Assembly (NCBI RefSeq): GCF_002814095.1
Contig: NZ_CP021916.1
Span: 1 to 64,000, forward strand
Origin: Sagittula sp. P11
GTDB lineage: Bacteria; Pseudomonadota; Alphaproteobacteria; Rhodobacterales; Rhodobacteraceae
Length of the DNA: 64,000 nucleotides
Direction of reading: 5' to 3'
This document shows positions 26,088 through 33,783 of the stretch, one piece after another. Under the pieces are notes generated by a model. It ran no database searches. It saw only the letters and a list, made by a program, of their open reading frames with translations, and was not told where the DNA came from. The position numbers were made by a program, and so were the translations under genes. Within the stretch, counting starts at the first letter, position 1. The number at the start of each line of letters is the position of its first letter.

Positions 26088-26474
26088 TCACGCGGTGTCG
26101 AGGGCGTCCCGAAGGAGATCGCGGACTTCGCCGGCGACCGCGTCCAGGTCTTGGTTCTGCACCGCCTGCATCGAAGCGACAGGATCGACCGCGCTGACCT
26201 CGGTGTCGCCGTCCAGTTGCCGCAGGATAACATTGCAGGGAAGCATCGCACCGATGCGAGGCTCGATCTCGATGGCTTTGTGCGCCATGCCCGGATTACA
26301 GGCCCCCAAGATGCGGTAAGGCGGCATGTCCGCATCAAGTTTCTTTTTCATCGTCGCTTTGACGTCAATCTCAGTCAGAACGCCGAAGCCCTTGTCTGCC
26401 AAAGCATCCCGAACACGCATCTCTGCGTCATCGATTTTGGTGTCTTTCAGGACGCGATCATAGGTATAGGCCAT
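26088..26474 (-). CDS. DUF302 protein
   Basis: A 128-residue cytoplasmic protein starting MAYTYDRVL at ATG 26474. It has the DUF302 layout: RVRDALADKGFGVLTEIDVK, then YRILGACNPGMAHKAIE, then IGAMLPCNVILRQ. The two cysteines in ACNPGMA and LPCNV are conserved in many members. DUF302 proteins are often found near metal and redox genes but lack a defined reaction. Preferred over longer starts because of fit to the family N-terminus. Confidence 0.8.
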   Translation of the reverse strand: MAYTYDRVLKDTKIDDAEMRVRDALADKGFGVLTEIDVKATMKKKLDADMPPYRILGACNPGMAHKAIEIEPRIGAMLPCNVILRQLDGDTEVSAVDPVASMQAVQNQDLDAVAGEVRDLLRDALDTA

Positions 26475-26583
26475 GGGAATTTTCCTTTCCGTGTCTCTAT
26501 TTGTTGGCATACCGAGGCTAAACGGTTCAGGTCGCGGTTCGGTTCAATGTCCCGACCGCGAATGGTTTTGGGGTTGTGAGGAC

Positions 26584-26608
26584 GGGTGCCGGAAAAAAAC
26601 CGGCACCC
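26584..26608 (-). terminator. Hairpin after the Met-rich EF-hand gene
   Basis: A 9-bp perfect stem GGGTGCCGG/CCGGCACCC with a seven-base A loop, just past the stop at 26615. There is no U-tail after the stem on the minus strand, so it may stall polymerase or protect the 3' end. Confidence 0.55.
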
Positions 26609-26614
26609 ATTGGC

Positions 26615-27223
26615 TCAGTTGTCCTGCATCATGGAGCCGTTGCCCATGCCCTGACCGTTGCCAGGCCGCGCAGGCGCATCTGCCATATTCGACCGCATCA
26701 TCTGCATCCGCTCCATCCTATCGGCAGGAGCGGCCATCTCTTCCGGCGTCACCGCGCCGTCGCCATCGGCATCGAGGTGTTGGAAGCGATCCACCATCAT
26801 TTCGCGGATCATCGCGCTGTGGAGAGCTTCAAACTCGGTAATCGAGAGGCTTCCATCCCCGTCGCTGTCAAACTCGGAAAGCTTGGCCTGCAGCTGCGTG
26901 CGCATTTCTTCCGGCGTCGTTGTGCCGTCTCCATCAGTGTCGAACATTTGCATCATGCCGCCAGCCATGCCTGGGCTCATCATACCACTGCCCATGCCTG
27001 CGCCCATCATGCCTGCGCCCATCATGTTTCCGTGCATGCGCTTCATCATGTCCATCATTCCGCCCATGTTCCCCATCATACCGGGACCACCGTTCTGCAT
27101 CATGCCTGGTCCGCTCTGGGCGCCAAATTGTCCCCCACGCCCGTGGTTGGCGTCCGCGAATGCGGCACCGCCAAGGGCGGTTGCAGCCAGGGTCATTGCA
27201 GCGAGTAAAGTGTTGCGTTTCAT
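26615..27223 (-). CDS. Exported Met-rich EF-hand protein
   Basis: A 202-residue protein with signal peptide (KRNTLLAAMTLAATALGG, cut near AFA-DA). Residues about 41-93 contain roughly 21 methionines in Gly-rich repeats such as GPGMMGNMGG and AGMMGAGMG, a pattern typical of periplasmic Cu(I)/Ag(I) binders. Three EF-hand loops follow: DTDGDGTTTPEE (95-106), DSDGDGSLSITE (119-130) and DADGDGAVTPEE (151-162), each with all acidic calcium ligands. The C-terminus is again Met-rich. The combination suggests copper storage or scavenging with a calcium-dependent fold. Confidence 0.8.
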   Translation of the reverse strand: MKRNTLLAAMTLAATALGGAAFADANHGRGGQFGAQSGPGMMQNGGPGMMGNMGGMMDMMKRMHGNMMGAGMMGAGMGSGMMSPGMAGGMMQMFDTDGDGTTTPEEMRTQLQAKLSEFDSDGDGSLSITEFEALHSAMIREMMVDRFQHLDADGDGAVTPEEMAAPADRMERMQMMRSNMADAPARPGNGQGMGNGSMMQDN

Positions 27224-27548
27224 TTCGATCACCTCGTGTCAGTGTTGCGATACCCAGCATATGGGGGGCACCTGCAGATGCGGAATGCCACGCGAGCCGG
27301 TGTTTTGTATCGCGAGGTCACAAAGGCGGGGTCTGTTACAAATTGCGACAAATCAATTCGGGGCGAACGCTCCTCTTCATCTGAAACATGCGATATCCAG
27401 AAAAAAAGGTGTCGAGGATCCGTATACCAACCGAAACCGAACCCATGTTTCGGTAGAGGTGAAATCCGGAAGAGTTGATGTCGAGATTGCTAGAGGCCCT
27501 GAATATCCCGAAAATTCAGTCATTCAACTCATGGCAGGAGGCTGCAAG
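27224..27548. other. Intergenic region with one inverted repeat
   Basis: Between the divergent EF-hand and lipoprotein genes. The only clear structure is an 8-bp dyad ACCGAAAC/GTTTCGGT at 27430-27454 with a 9-base centre. It could be an operator for the rightward gene. No MerR-type promoter was found. An open frame from the antisense of the EF-hand gene runs through here but has no coding look. Confidence 0.4.
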
Positions 27549-28178
27549 GTGCGCTTTTCCAATCGCATTTTCTCAGTTCTAACCGTGGTGATTTTGGCGG
27601 GGTGCGGTGCAGGAAACGACATGCGCCCTGATGCTTCAGCCGAAGTCATCAGTAGTGCATCCTACCGTCACGACGGACCGGCTGCGCTGACGCTGTACAC
27701 CATGATCAGCAACAGATCCGGGGCGGGTGCGCATAGCAGCGTCATGATCAATGGGTCGCAGCGCGTTATCTTCGATCCGGCAGGAACGGTCCGGCTGAGC
27801 GCGGTACCGGAACGGGGAGATGTGCTTTATGGCATTACTCCACAAGTGGCCGATTTTTACGCACGGGCTCATGCACGGGAGACCTACCACGTCGTCATAC
27901 AAGAGATCGATGTGTCCCCCGAAGTCGCGGAGCAGGCCTTGCGGCTTGCAATTGCCAGCGGCCCAGCCGCTTCCGGTTTTTGTGGTGCCAGTACCTCCGC
28001 GGTACTCAGACAATTACCAGGATTTGAATCCATCGGACGCACATTTTTTCCAAAGCGCCTGATGGCGGATTTTGGCAAGTTGCCGGGCGTGCGAACCACA
28101 AAGCTGTTCGAGAACGATGAGGACGACAAATCCGTAGCGATCGCACAGTTCGAAAGTTCACTTGCGACACAGCCGTGA
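27549..28178 (+). CDS. Lipoprotein, possibly a permuted papain-like hydrolase
   Basis: GTG 27549 follows AGGAGG. The signal RFSNRIFSVLTVVILAGC ends in the lipobox LAGC. The mature domain of about 190 residues has a histidine early (SGAGAHSSVMI) and a cysteine late (ASGFCGASTSAVL). This His-before-Cys order is found in permuted NlpC/P60-type (papain-like) enzymes. It then ends SIGRTFFPKRLMADFGKLPG. Family membership is my inference from motif order; a wall or lipid amidase would fit the context. Confidence 0.5.
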   Translation: MRFSNRIFSVLTVVILAGCGAGNDMRPDASAEVISSASYRHDGPAALTLYTMISNRSGAGAHSSVMINGSQRVIFDPAGTVRLSAVPERGDVLYGITPQVADFYARAHARETYHVVIQEIDVSPEVAEQALRLAIASGPAASGFCGASTSAVLRQLPGFESIGRTFFPKRLMADFGKLPGVRTTKLFENDEDDKSVAIAQFESSLATQP

Positions 28179-28254
28179 GTGTTCGTCCAACAATTCATTG
28201 GAAGATGTCCCTGCACGACGCAGTCCTCGGCGTGTGAGCCAAAGATGCAATAGG

Positions 28255-28920
28255 TTAGCTTCGAGCGGTAACGCTGTCTTCGGCCGAGTAAAGGAACGCC
28301 GTCGATCCGACAGCGACATTCGGATAGAGATCATTGATGTGGGCCATCACCATGCGCACGCATCCCGAACTGGCCCGGCCGCCAATGCTGCGAGGGCTCG
28401 GCGTTCCGTGAATTCGAAGGTACGTATCCCGATCTCCGACGAATAGATACAAAGCCCTGCTGCCCAAGGCATTGTTGGGGCCGGGCTCCATACCGTCGGC
28501 AAACCGCTCGTAAGCCTCCGGATCGCGTTCGATCATTGACTGCGTTGGCGTCCAGTGCGGCCATTCGACCTTTCGGCGGATCGTATAGGTGCCGGGTTCA
28601 TAGAGATCGCCCTTGGCAATCGCCACCCCGTATCGCATCGCGGTGCCACCTTCCTCGATATGGTACAGATAGCGCGCGATCGCATCGACGTGAATGTCAC
28701 CCGGGCGCAAACCGTCATTCGCCAAAACGCGTTGCGGCAGCAGCCTGGGATGCAGCCCCCATGGGTTGGTTGTTGCCGGGTCATAGTTGGCGGGCGTGAT
28801 CTGCGCATCCCAAGCCGCTTTTTCGGCTTTCGTCGGCCAGGTCTTAGCGAATGCTGGCGAACTCAGAGAAGCTGAAAACAGCGAGCCGGAAAGTGCAAGG
28901 AAGTGTCGTCTTGTAACCAT
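28255..28920 (-). CDS. L,D-transpeptidase (YkuD), Tat-exported, copy 2
   Basis: A 221-residue protein with a twin-arginine signal (VTRRHFLALSGSLFSASL). The YkuD domain has DTYLRIHGTPSPRSIGG and ASSGCVRM; catalytic residues are intact. It is a close paralogue of copy 1 (18802): the stretches NPWGLHPR, YLYHIEEGGTAMRYGV and HINDLYPN recur in order. It follows dsbB by 42 bases and probably belongs to the MCO-DsbB-Ldt operon. Confidence 0.85.
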   Translation of the reverse strand: MVTRRHFLALSGSLFSASLSSPAFAKTWPTKAEKAAWDAQITPANYDPATTNPWGLHPRLLPQRVLANDGLRPGDIHVDAIARYLYHIEEGGTAMRYGVAIAKGDLYEPGTYTIRRKVEWPHWTPTQSMIERDPEAYERFADGMEPGPNNALGSRALYLFVGDRDTYLRIHGTPSPRSIGGRASSGCVRMVMAHINDLYPNVAVGSTAFLYSAEDSVTARS

Positions 28921-28962
28921 GAAGCGAAGCCCTTTGTTTGTTTTCGATGAATGCGGGACGAT

Positions 28963-29475
28963 TCAAGAAACGTCCGCGACCCCATGCCACCGAACCTTTT
29001 GATGTCTTGCGATCGCGACCAACCAGAGGCAAGCAAGGACACCGCTTAGGATCGCGTTCCAACTCGCCATGGACAACGTCAGAAATTCCCAGACAACCTC
29101 ACTGCACAGAACAAGATTGGACGCATTTGAACTGGCAGAGGGCAGCAATTCCGATACCGACATTTGGGAAACATCGAGGCCGGATCCCGTGCAAGAAGTC
29201 GGTCCCTCCCACCAGCCGCGCTCGACACCGGTATGAAACACTCCCAACGCGGATGTGCTGAGTGCCGACAGGGCACCGATTATCAGGATTGGCAAAATCG
29301 GCAGAGCAAAGAGCAACAGAGCGCCCATTCCAATGGCGATTGCGTGTGGGTAGCGTTGCCAGATGCACATTGCGCACGGCGCGTACCCAAGAGCCTGGAA
29401 AACGAAGGCCCCCAACAGCAAGGCGGCTGATCCTGCCGCCGCAGTCATGCCGAGAGATTTTGGTGTCAGGGTCAA
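28963..29475 (-). CDS. dsbB: DsbB disulfide-bond formation protein
   Basis: A 170-residue, four-helix protein with YAPCAMCIWQRYPH (CxxC) in loop 1 and a long second loop containing TSCTGSGLD and a later LVLCSE. This is classical DsbB, which passes electrons from DsbA to quinone. It lies between a multicopper oxidase and an L,D-transpeptidase gene. Likely partners are the DsbA-like proteins at 8387 or 36690. Confidence 0.82.
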   Translation of the reverse strand: MTLTPKSLGMTAAAGSAALLLGAFVFQALGYAPCAMCIWQRYPHAIAIGMGALLLFALPILPILIIGALSALSTSALGVFHTGVERGWWEGPTSCTGSGLDVSQMSVSELLPSASSNASNLVLCSEVVWEFLTLSMASWNAILSGVLACLWLVAIARHQKVRWHGVADVS

Positions 29476-29588
29476 TGAACGCTCCCATTGGCAGTCGATG
29501 GACCTGTTTCTCGCTTGTCAGGTTACGTAGACGGCGAAAGGCCTGTTATCATTCAGAGATTTGTAACGGTATGTATCCGTCTCGACCC

Positions 29589-30893
29589 TCAGCCGACTCT
29601 GATCCACGTTGCCATACCGTCGGCTTGGTGGCTCAACATGTGGCAATGCAGCATCCAGGATCCCGGATTGCCCAAGACGACGAGAATATCCCGCGTCTCG
29701 CCGATATCCAGATAGGTCGAGTCCCGGTATGGACCGGCTTTCCCCGCCGCATCGAGTTCCCAGAAATGGTGGCCATGCAGATGCATGACGTGTGGAAACC
29801 CGGTTTCGTTGCGGATCGAAATGCGCGCGGTCGTCCCCTGCGCGACGGATAGGAAAGGGGTTCGAGGCAGGCCCGATACGTCATTGAGCGCCCACGTCCC
29901 TGTGCCGTTGTGGGACGCGCTTCCCGCACCTCCCTGAAGCACCAGCTCCGCGGTTTGGCCGGGGTCTTGCGGGGCGGGCATTCGGTTGGCGGGCAACGCG
30001 GTGATGGGCGCTTTCGCAGGCTCACGAGAGCCGGAAACAGCGATTTCGCCAAGGCTCAACGTCCGCTCTCCAAAGCTGTCGTCAAATCTAATAGGCCCGG
30101 TCGCATCACCAATCACATCGCATCTTTGCCCCGGAGCTAGGAGGATGGGTTCGAGTGTCTGTGGCTGCGCCAGGGGCATACCATCCAGTGCAACGATCTT
30201 GCCTGCCAGACCGTCCAGCCCGACACGGTAAACCCTGTCGATAGAGGGATTTATCAGGCGCAAGCGCAGGCGGTCGCCTTGTCTCACATTCTTGCTGGTT
30301 CCATTGGAAACAAGCGCCGTGACCGTATTGCCGATACGGCCCTCGGTCGCGAAATGAGCCGGGTTGAACCCTTCGTCGTACTGTCCGAACTGATCCAACA
30401 AGACATCGAAGAACTGAACAACGATGTCATGGTCGACAGCCGGCGCATTTTGCTCCTCGACGATGAAGGCGCCGAAAAGACCGCGGCTGACCTGATCGTA
30501 AGACAGGTAATGCGAGTGATACCAATACGTGCCGGCATCCGGGACGCCGAATTGATAACGATACGAGTCGCCCGGAATGACCACATCCTGAGTGAGGACG
30601 TTGACACCATCCATCCGATTTGGAACCCGCAACCCATGCCAGTGAACGAGAGCGCCCTCCTCCAATCGGTTATCGAGGGTAATGCGGGCGGTTTGTCCTT
30701 GTCGCATTCTGACTTCTGGGCCCGGCAGACCACCGTTGAAGCCCAACATCGACACGTCGTACCCAGCAAGGTGCGCCTTGATCGATTGGGGCGCGAGGAT
30801 CAACTCGTGTGTCGCTGCTGGCAAGCGGGTACCAGTCAGCGCAACGGTCATCCCGCCAAGGAAAGACCTCCGGCTCAAAGACAATTCCGTCAC
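29589..30893 (-). CDS. Tat-exported multicopper oxidase, copy 1
   Basis: A 434-residue cupredoxin enzyme with a Tat signal (LSRRSFLGGMTVAL). All four copper-ligand segments are present: HWHGLRVP, YWYHSHYLS, HVMHLHGHHF and LHCHMLSHQADGM. The layout fits CueO/CopA-like laccases that oxidise Cu(I) to Cu(II) in the periplasm. It lacks the long Met-rich insertion of E. coli CueO. It heads an apparent operon with dsbB and L,D-transpeptidase copy 2. Confidence 0.85.
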   Translation of the reverse strand: MTELSLSRRSFLGGMTVALTGTRLPAATHELILAPQSIKAHLAGYDVSMLGFNGGLPGPEVRMRQGQTARITLDNRLEEGALVHWHGLRVPNRMDGVNVLTQDVVIPGDSYRYQFGVPDAGTYWYHSHYLSYDQVSRGLFGAFIVEEQNAPAVDHDIVVQFFDVLLDQFGQYDEGFNPAHFATEGRIGNTVTALVSNGTSKNVRQGDRLRLRLINPSIDRVYRVGLDGLAGKIVALDGMPLAQPQTLEPILLAPGQRCDVIGDATGPIRFDDSFGERTLSLGEIAVSGSREPAKAPITALPANRMPAPQDPGQTAELVLQGGAGSASHNGTGTWALNDVSGLPRTPFLSVAQGTTARISIRNETGFPHVMHLHGHHFWELDAAGKAGPYRDSTYLDIGETRDILVVLGNPGSWMLHCHMLSHQADGMATWIRVG

Positions 30894-30976
30894 CTCATGA
30901 ATGATAGACTGGCTTTCGCCAACTGCCGCACTTGTGCCATTTCCGGAAGAGGAACTTCAAGGCGACAGAACACTCC

Positions 30977-31558
30977 TCACGCCGTTGTCACTTTGGGATA
31001 CAGGATGACGCGGGCGCCCATTTCAACGCGTTCGTACAGATCCTTCACATGTTCATTCGTCAACCGCGCGCATCCATTCGACACGGCAGACCCAATTGTC
31101 TCCGGGGCGTTCGTTCCATGAATGCGAAGATAGGTATCGCGTCCCTCGGCATCGTAGAGATAGAGCGCGCGGGCCCCGAGCGGGTTGTTTGGCCCGCCTT
31201 TCAGTCCATCCTTGTACTTTGCGTATTTGCGTGGCTCGCGCCGGATCATGGCGTTCGTTGGCCGCCACCATGGCCATTTGGCCTTGCGCGCTACCGTGAA
31301 CTCTCCGGGTTCGTACAAACCTTTGCGCCCTACCCCGACCCCGTAGCGGATCGCCATCCCGTCCTCGAGCATGAAATAAAGGAAAAAATCGTCGGGAACG
31401 ACGTGGACATCGCCTTTAACCCAGTCACCACGACGGGTGTTTACCAATTGTGGTTCGAACCGTTCGGGCAATTTGACTTTGTGGGCCCAGGCAGTTGTGG
31501 GCAGAAAGCAACCCATCGCTCCGGCACAAATCAATTCTCGTCTCGTGAAATTCTGCAT
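30977..31558 (-). CDS. L,D-transpeptidase (YkuD), Tat-like signal, copy 3
   Basis: ATG 31558 starts MQNFTRRELICAGAMG, a twin-arginine-like signal cut near AWAHK. The YkuD core has DTYLRIHGTNAPETIG and VSNGCARL, with catalytic Cys, His and Arg. It is shorter and more divergent than copies 1 and 2. It points away from the CueR-type promoter at 31676, so its own control is unclear. Confidence 0.82.
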   Translation of the reverse strand: MQNFTRRELICAGAMGCFLPTTAWAHKVKLPERFEPQLVNTRRGDWVKGDVHVVPDDFFLYFMLEDGMAIRYGVGVGRKGLYEPGEFTVARKAKWPWWRPTNAMIRREPRKYAKYKDGLKGGPNNPLGARALYLYDAEGRDTYLRIHGTNAPETIGSAVSNGCARLTNEHVKDLYERVEMGARVILYPKVTTA

Positions 31559-31675
31559 GGCGCGATCTCCTCGGACCCATGAAAATTCAGTGCGCGTCAG
31601 GGGCAAAGAAAAGAAGCCGTGAACCGGGGCAAACGACGCGCCTTTGTTGCCTTGAAACTACGAAAATTCGTGCTT

Positions 31676-31706
31676 TTGGAACTCTCCAGCGCTGGAATGT
31701 TGTTGT
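31676..31706 (+). promoter_or_regulatory. CueR-type promoter of the DUF305/MauE operon
   Basis: -35 TTGGAA at 31676-31681, 19-bp spacer with a perfect TCCAGCGCTGGA dyad (31685-31696) and a weak -10 TGTTGT. Same dyad class as copA. The first gene starts 32 bases after the -10. Confidence 0.6.
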
Positions 31707-31737
31707 TTTACAGAGAACTGCAAGGAGGTGACTGGAA

Positions 31738-32574
31738 ATGCACTACTCACGATTCTTTATGATGATCGGAACATCGACCGTGGTCATGTTCGTTCTGATG
31801 TACCTGAACACCTATCTTTGGGGCCATATCTTCTTTTCGGAGACACGCCTTTACATGGCCATCCTGATGGGGGCGACCATGGCCGTGATCATGTTGGCGT
31901 ACATGTTGTCCATGTATCAGAACACCAAAGCCAACATTGCGATTTTCGTTGGCGCAATAGTCCTTTTCGCGGCGAGCCTCTGGCTGGTTCGCGGGCAATT
32001 CACGGTGCAGGACAGGTCCTACATGCGCGCCATGATCCCGCACCACTCGATCGCCATCATGACGTCGACTCGTGCCGAGATCACCGACCCGCGCGTCCGG
32101 GGGCTCGCAGACGACATTATCTATGCGCAGGACAAGGAAATCGCCGAAATGCGCTACCTTATTGCTGACATTGGAGCAAACGGCGAAGCATCGGCCACGC
32201 GAAGCGAAACGCCGGCGCAGGTTGTGGATGCGCAACAGGCGCTTCAAACGGAGGTCGTGTCGAAGGTCGATCCTGAGTTTCTGACGGAAGACGAAATCGC
32301 TGCGGTGTTCCCGAATGGCGGAAATTGCCGCTTTGCTTACACCTCGGACAGTCCGGCTGTACTGGTGACTGGTGAAACCGGCGAAGGGTCTGCAGCCGCA
32401 ATGAAGATCAGCGGTGATCTGGTGCGCCTGAATGCGCAGGGCGAAAATGCATTTTCTGAAGGCCCGCTGTCGGCCGAGATCGCAGAGACGAACGGTGACC
32501 TGACCGATCTGATCGTCAGCGCGGGAACCGACTACGAAGCCGGGTTCCGTGGTCAACTTACGTGCAGCGGATAA
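31738..32574 (+). CDS. DUF305 membrane-anchored protein
   Basis: A 278-residue protein starting after AAGGAGGTGACTGGAA. The first 90 residues form three membrane helices. A DUF305-type segment follows with the His pair in RAMIPHHSIAIM and EITDPRVRGLADDI. The last 120 residues form an extra domain ending QLTCSG, with GGNCRFAY. DUF305 proteins occur near copper genes, and the His/Met motif is a likely metal site. CueR control supports a copper role. The C-terminal domain is unassigned. Confidence 0.75.
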   Translation: MHYSRFFMMIGTSTVVMFVLMYLNTYLWGHIFFSETRLYMAILMGATMAVIMLAYMLSMYQNTKANIAIFVGAIVLFAASLWLVRGQFTVQDRSYMRAMIPHHSIAIMTSTRAEITDPRVRGLADDIIYAQDKEIAEMRYLIADIGANGEASATRSETPAQVVDAQQALQTEVVSKVDPEFLTEDEIAAVFPNGGNCRFAYTSDSPAVLVTGETGEGSAAAMKISGDLVRLNAQGENAFSEGPLSAEIAETNGDLTDLIVSAGTDYEAGFRGQLTCSG

Positions 32575-32586
32575 GGAGGAAAGGAC

Positions 32587-33351
32587 ATGCCCCGCGACAC
32601 AGACAGTAAATCCGCGCAGCTTTATCGCATGGTCATGCCGGGCCATGTCTGCCCCTACGGTCTGAAATCGAAAGACCTGCTGGAGCGGCAAGGCTTCGAG
32701 GTGGAAGACCATCCGCTTGACACCCGTGAAGACACCGATGCTTTCATGGAGAAGCACGGGGTCGAGACGACGCCGCAGACTTTCATCGGGGACGAACGGA
32801 TCGGCGGTTACGATGATCTCAGGGTGTTTTTCGACATTGACCCACCCGAGGAAGAGCAAAGCGACACGACCTACCAGCCGGTCATCGCGATCTTTTCCGT
32901 TGCCGCGCTGTTGGCATTGGGCCTGTCTTGGCACCAGTACGGGTCGGTCCTTACCTTGCGGGGGTTCGAATGGTTCATTTCGCTGTCCATGACCATTCTC
33001 GCGATCCAGAAATTGCAGGATGTCGAAGGGTTTTCGACGATGTTCCTCAACTACGATCTGCTGGCGCGCAAATGGGTGCGATACGGCAAGGTCTACCCGT
33101 TCGGCGAAGCGTTGGCAGGTGTCCTGATGACTGCCGGCGCGCTGCTGTGGCTCTCGGCGCCTGTCGCCCTGTTTATCGGCACGGTAGGCGCTGTCAGCGT
33201 GTTCAAGGCTGTTTATATCGACAAGAGAGAGCTGAAATGCGCCTGCGTCGGCGGTGACAGTTCCGTCCCGCTGGGGTTCATTTCGCTGACGGAAAACCTG
33301 ATGATGATCTTCATGGGTATCTGGATGCCGGTCCGCGCGATCTGGTTCTGA
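32587..33351 (+). CDS. Glutaredoxin-MauE fusion membrane protein
   Basis: A 254-residue fusion. Residues about 10-80 form a glutaredoxin-like domain (MPGHVCPYGLKSKDLL, VETTPQTFIGDERIGGYDD) with one cysteine in the CPYG motif. Residues about 95-254 form a four-helix MauE/DoxX-like membrane domain with a cysteine pair in ELKCACVGG and a nearby VPLGF. MauE-type proteins take part in disulfide chemistry during enzyme maturation. Paired with DUF305 under a copper promoter, it may handle thiols of a copper site. Confidence 0.75.
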   Translation: MPRDTDSKSAQLYRMVMPGHVCPYGLKSKDLLERQGFEVEDHPLDTREDTDAFMEKHGVETTPQTFIGDERIGGYDDLRVFFDIDPPEEEQSDTTYQPVIAIFSVAALLALGLSWHQYGSVLTLRGFEWFISLSMTILAIQKLQDVEGFSTMFLNYDLLARKWVRYGKVYPFGEALAGVLMTAGALLWLSAPVALFIGTVGAVSVFKAVYIDKRELKCACVGGDSSVPLGFISLTENLMMIFMGIWMPVRAIWF

Positions 33352-33372
33352 GGTACAGCCCCTTCTTGCCTG

Positions 33373-33771
33373 TCACTTGGCCAACCGCTCCGGCGACAGA
33401 TCCTCGATGATGGGGCAGTCGGGCCGGTGATCCCCGGCACATTTTTCCACCAGTTCGGCGAGCGTCGCGCGCATGGATTGCAGTTTCGCGATCTTTTCCT
33501 CGATCTGGCGCAGATGGTCTTCCGCAACCGCCTTCACTTGCATGCTTTCGCGGTTTTCATCCTCGTAGAGCGACAGGAGCGTCCTGCAATCTTCGATGGT
33601 GAACCCCAAGGCCCGTGCGCGACCCAGAAACGCCAGCTTGTGAACGTGGTTCTCGGTGAACGCGCGATAGCCGTTCTCGCTACGGTTCGGGCGGATCAGA
33701 CCGATGTCCTCGTAGTAGCGGATCGTCTTGGCGGGCACACCCGATTGTCGGGCAACGTCTCCGATGTTCAT
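33373..33771 (-). CDS. cueR: CueR copper-responsive activator
   Basis: A 132-residue MerR regulator. The helix-turn-helix (MNIGDVARQSGVPAKTIRYY) is followed by the helix start ENRESMQV, with serine where divalent sensors have cysteine. The C-terminal loop has the two-cysteine motif KCAGDHRPDCPI typical of CueR for Cu(I), Ag(I) or Au(I). It lies 12 bases beyond the copA stop on the same strand. Likely targets are the seven CueR-type promoters listed here. Confidence 0.9.
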   Translation of the reverse strand: MNIGDVARQSGVPAKTIRYYEDIGLIRPNRSENGYRAFTENHVHKLAFLGRARALGFTIEDCRTLLSLYEDENRESMQVKAVAEDHLRQIEEKIAKLQSMRATLAELVEKCAGDHRPDCPIIEDLSPERLAK

Positions 33772-33783
33772 GTCGGACCTCCG

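Noticed and set aside
26658..27548. Long N-terminal extension of the lipoprotein frame at 27549
   Set aside because: It is antisense to the Met-rich EF-hand gene; the GTG at 27549 with AGGAGG and a lipobox explains the real start.
31747..32934. 395-residue open frame on the minus strand
   Set aside because: Antisense to the DUF305 and MauE-fusion genes, with no recognisable domain or ribosome site.
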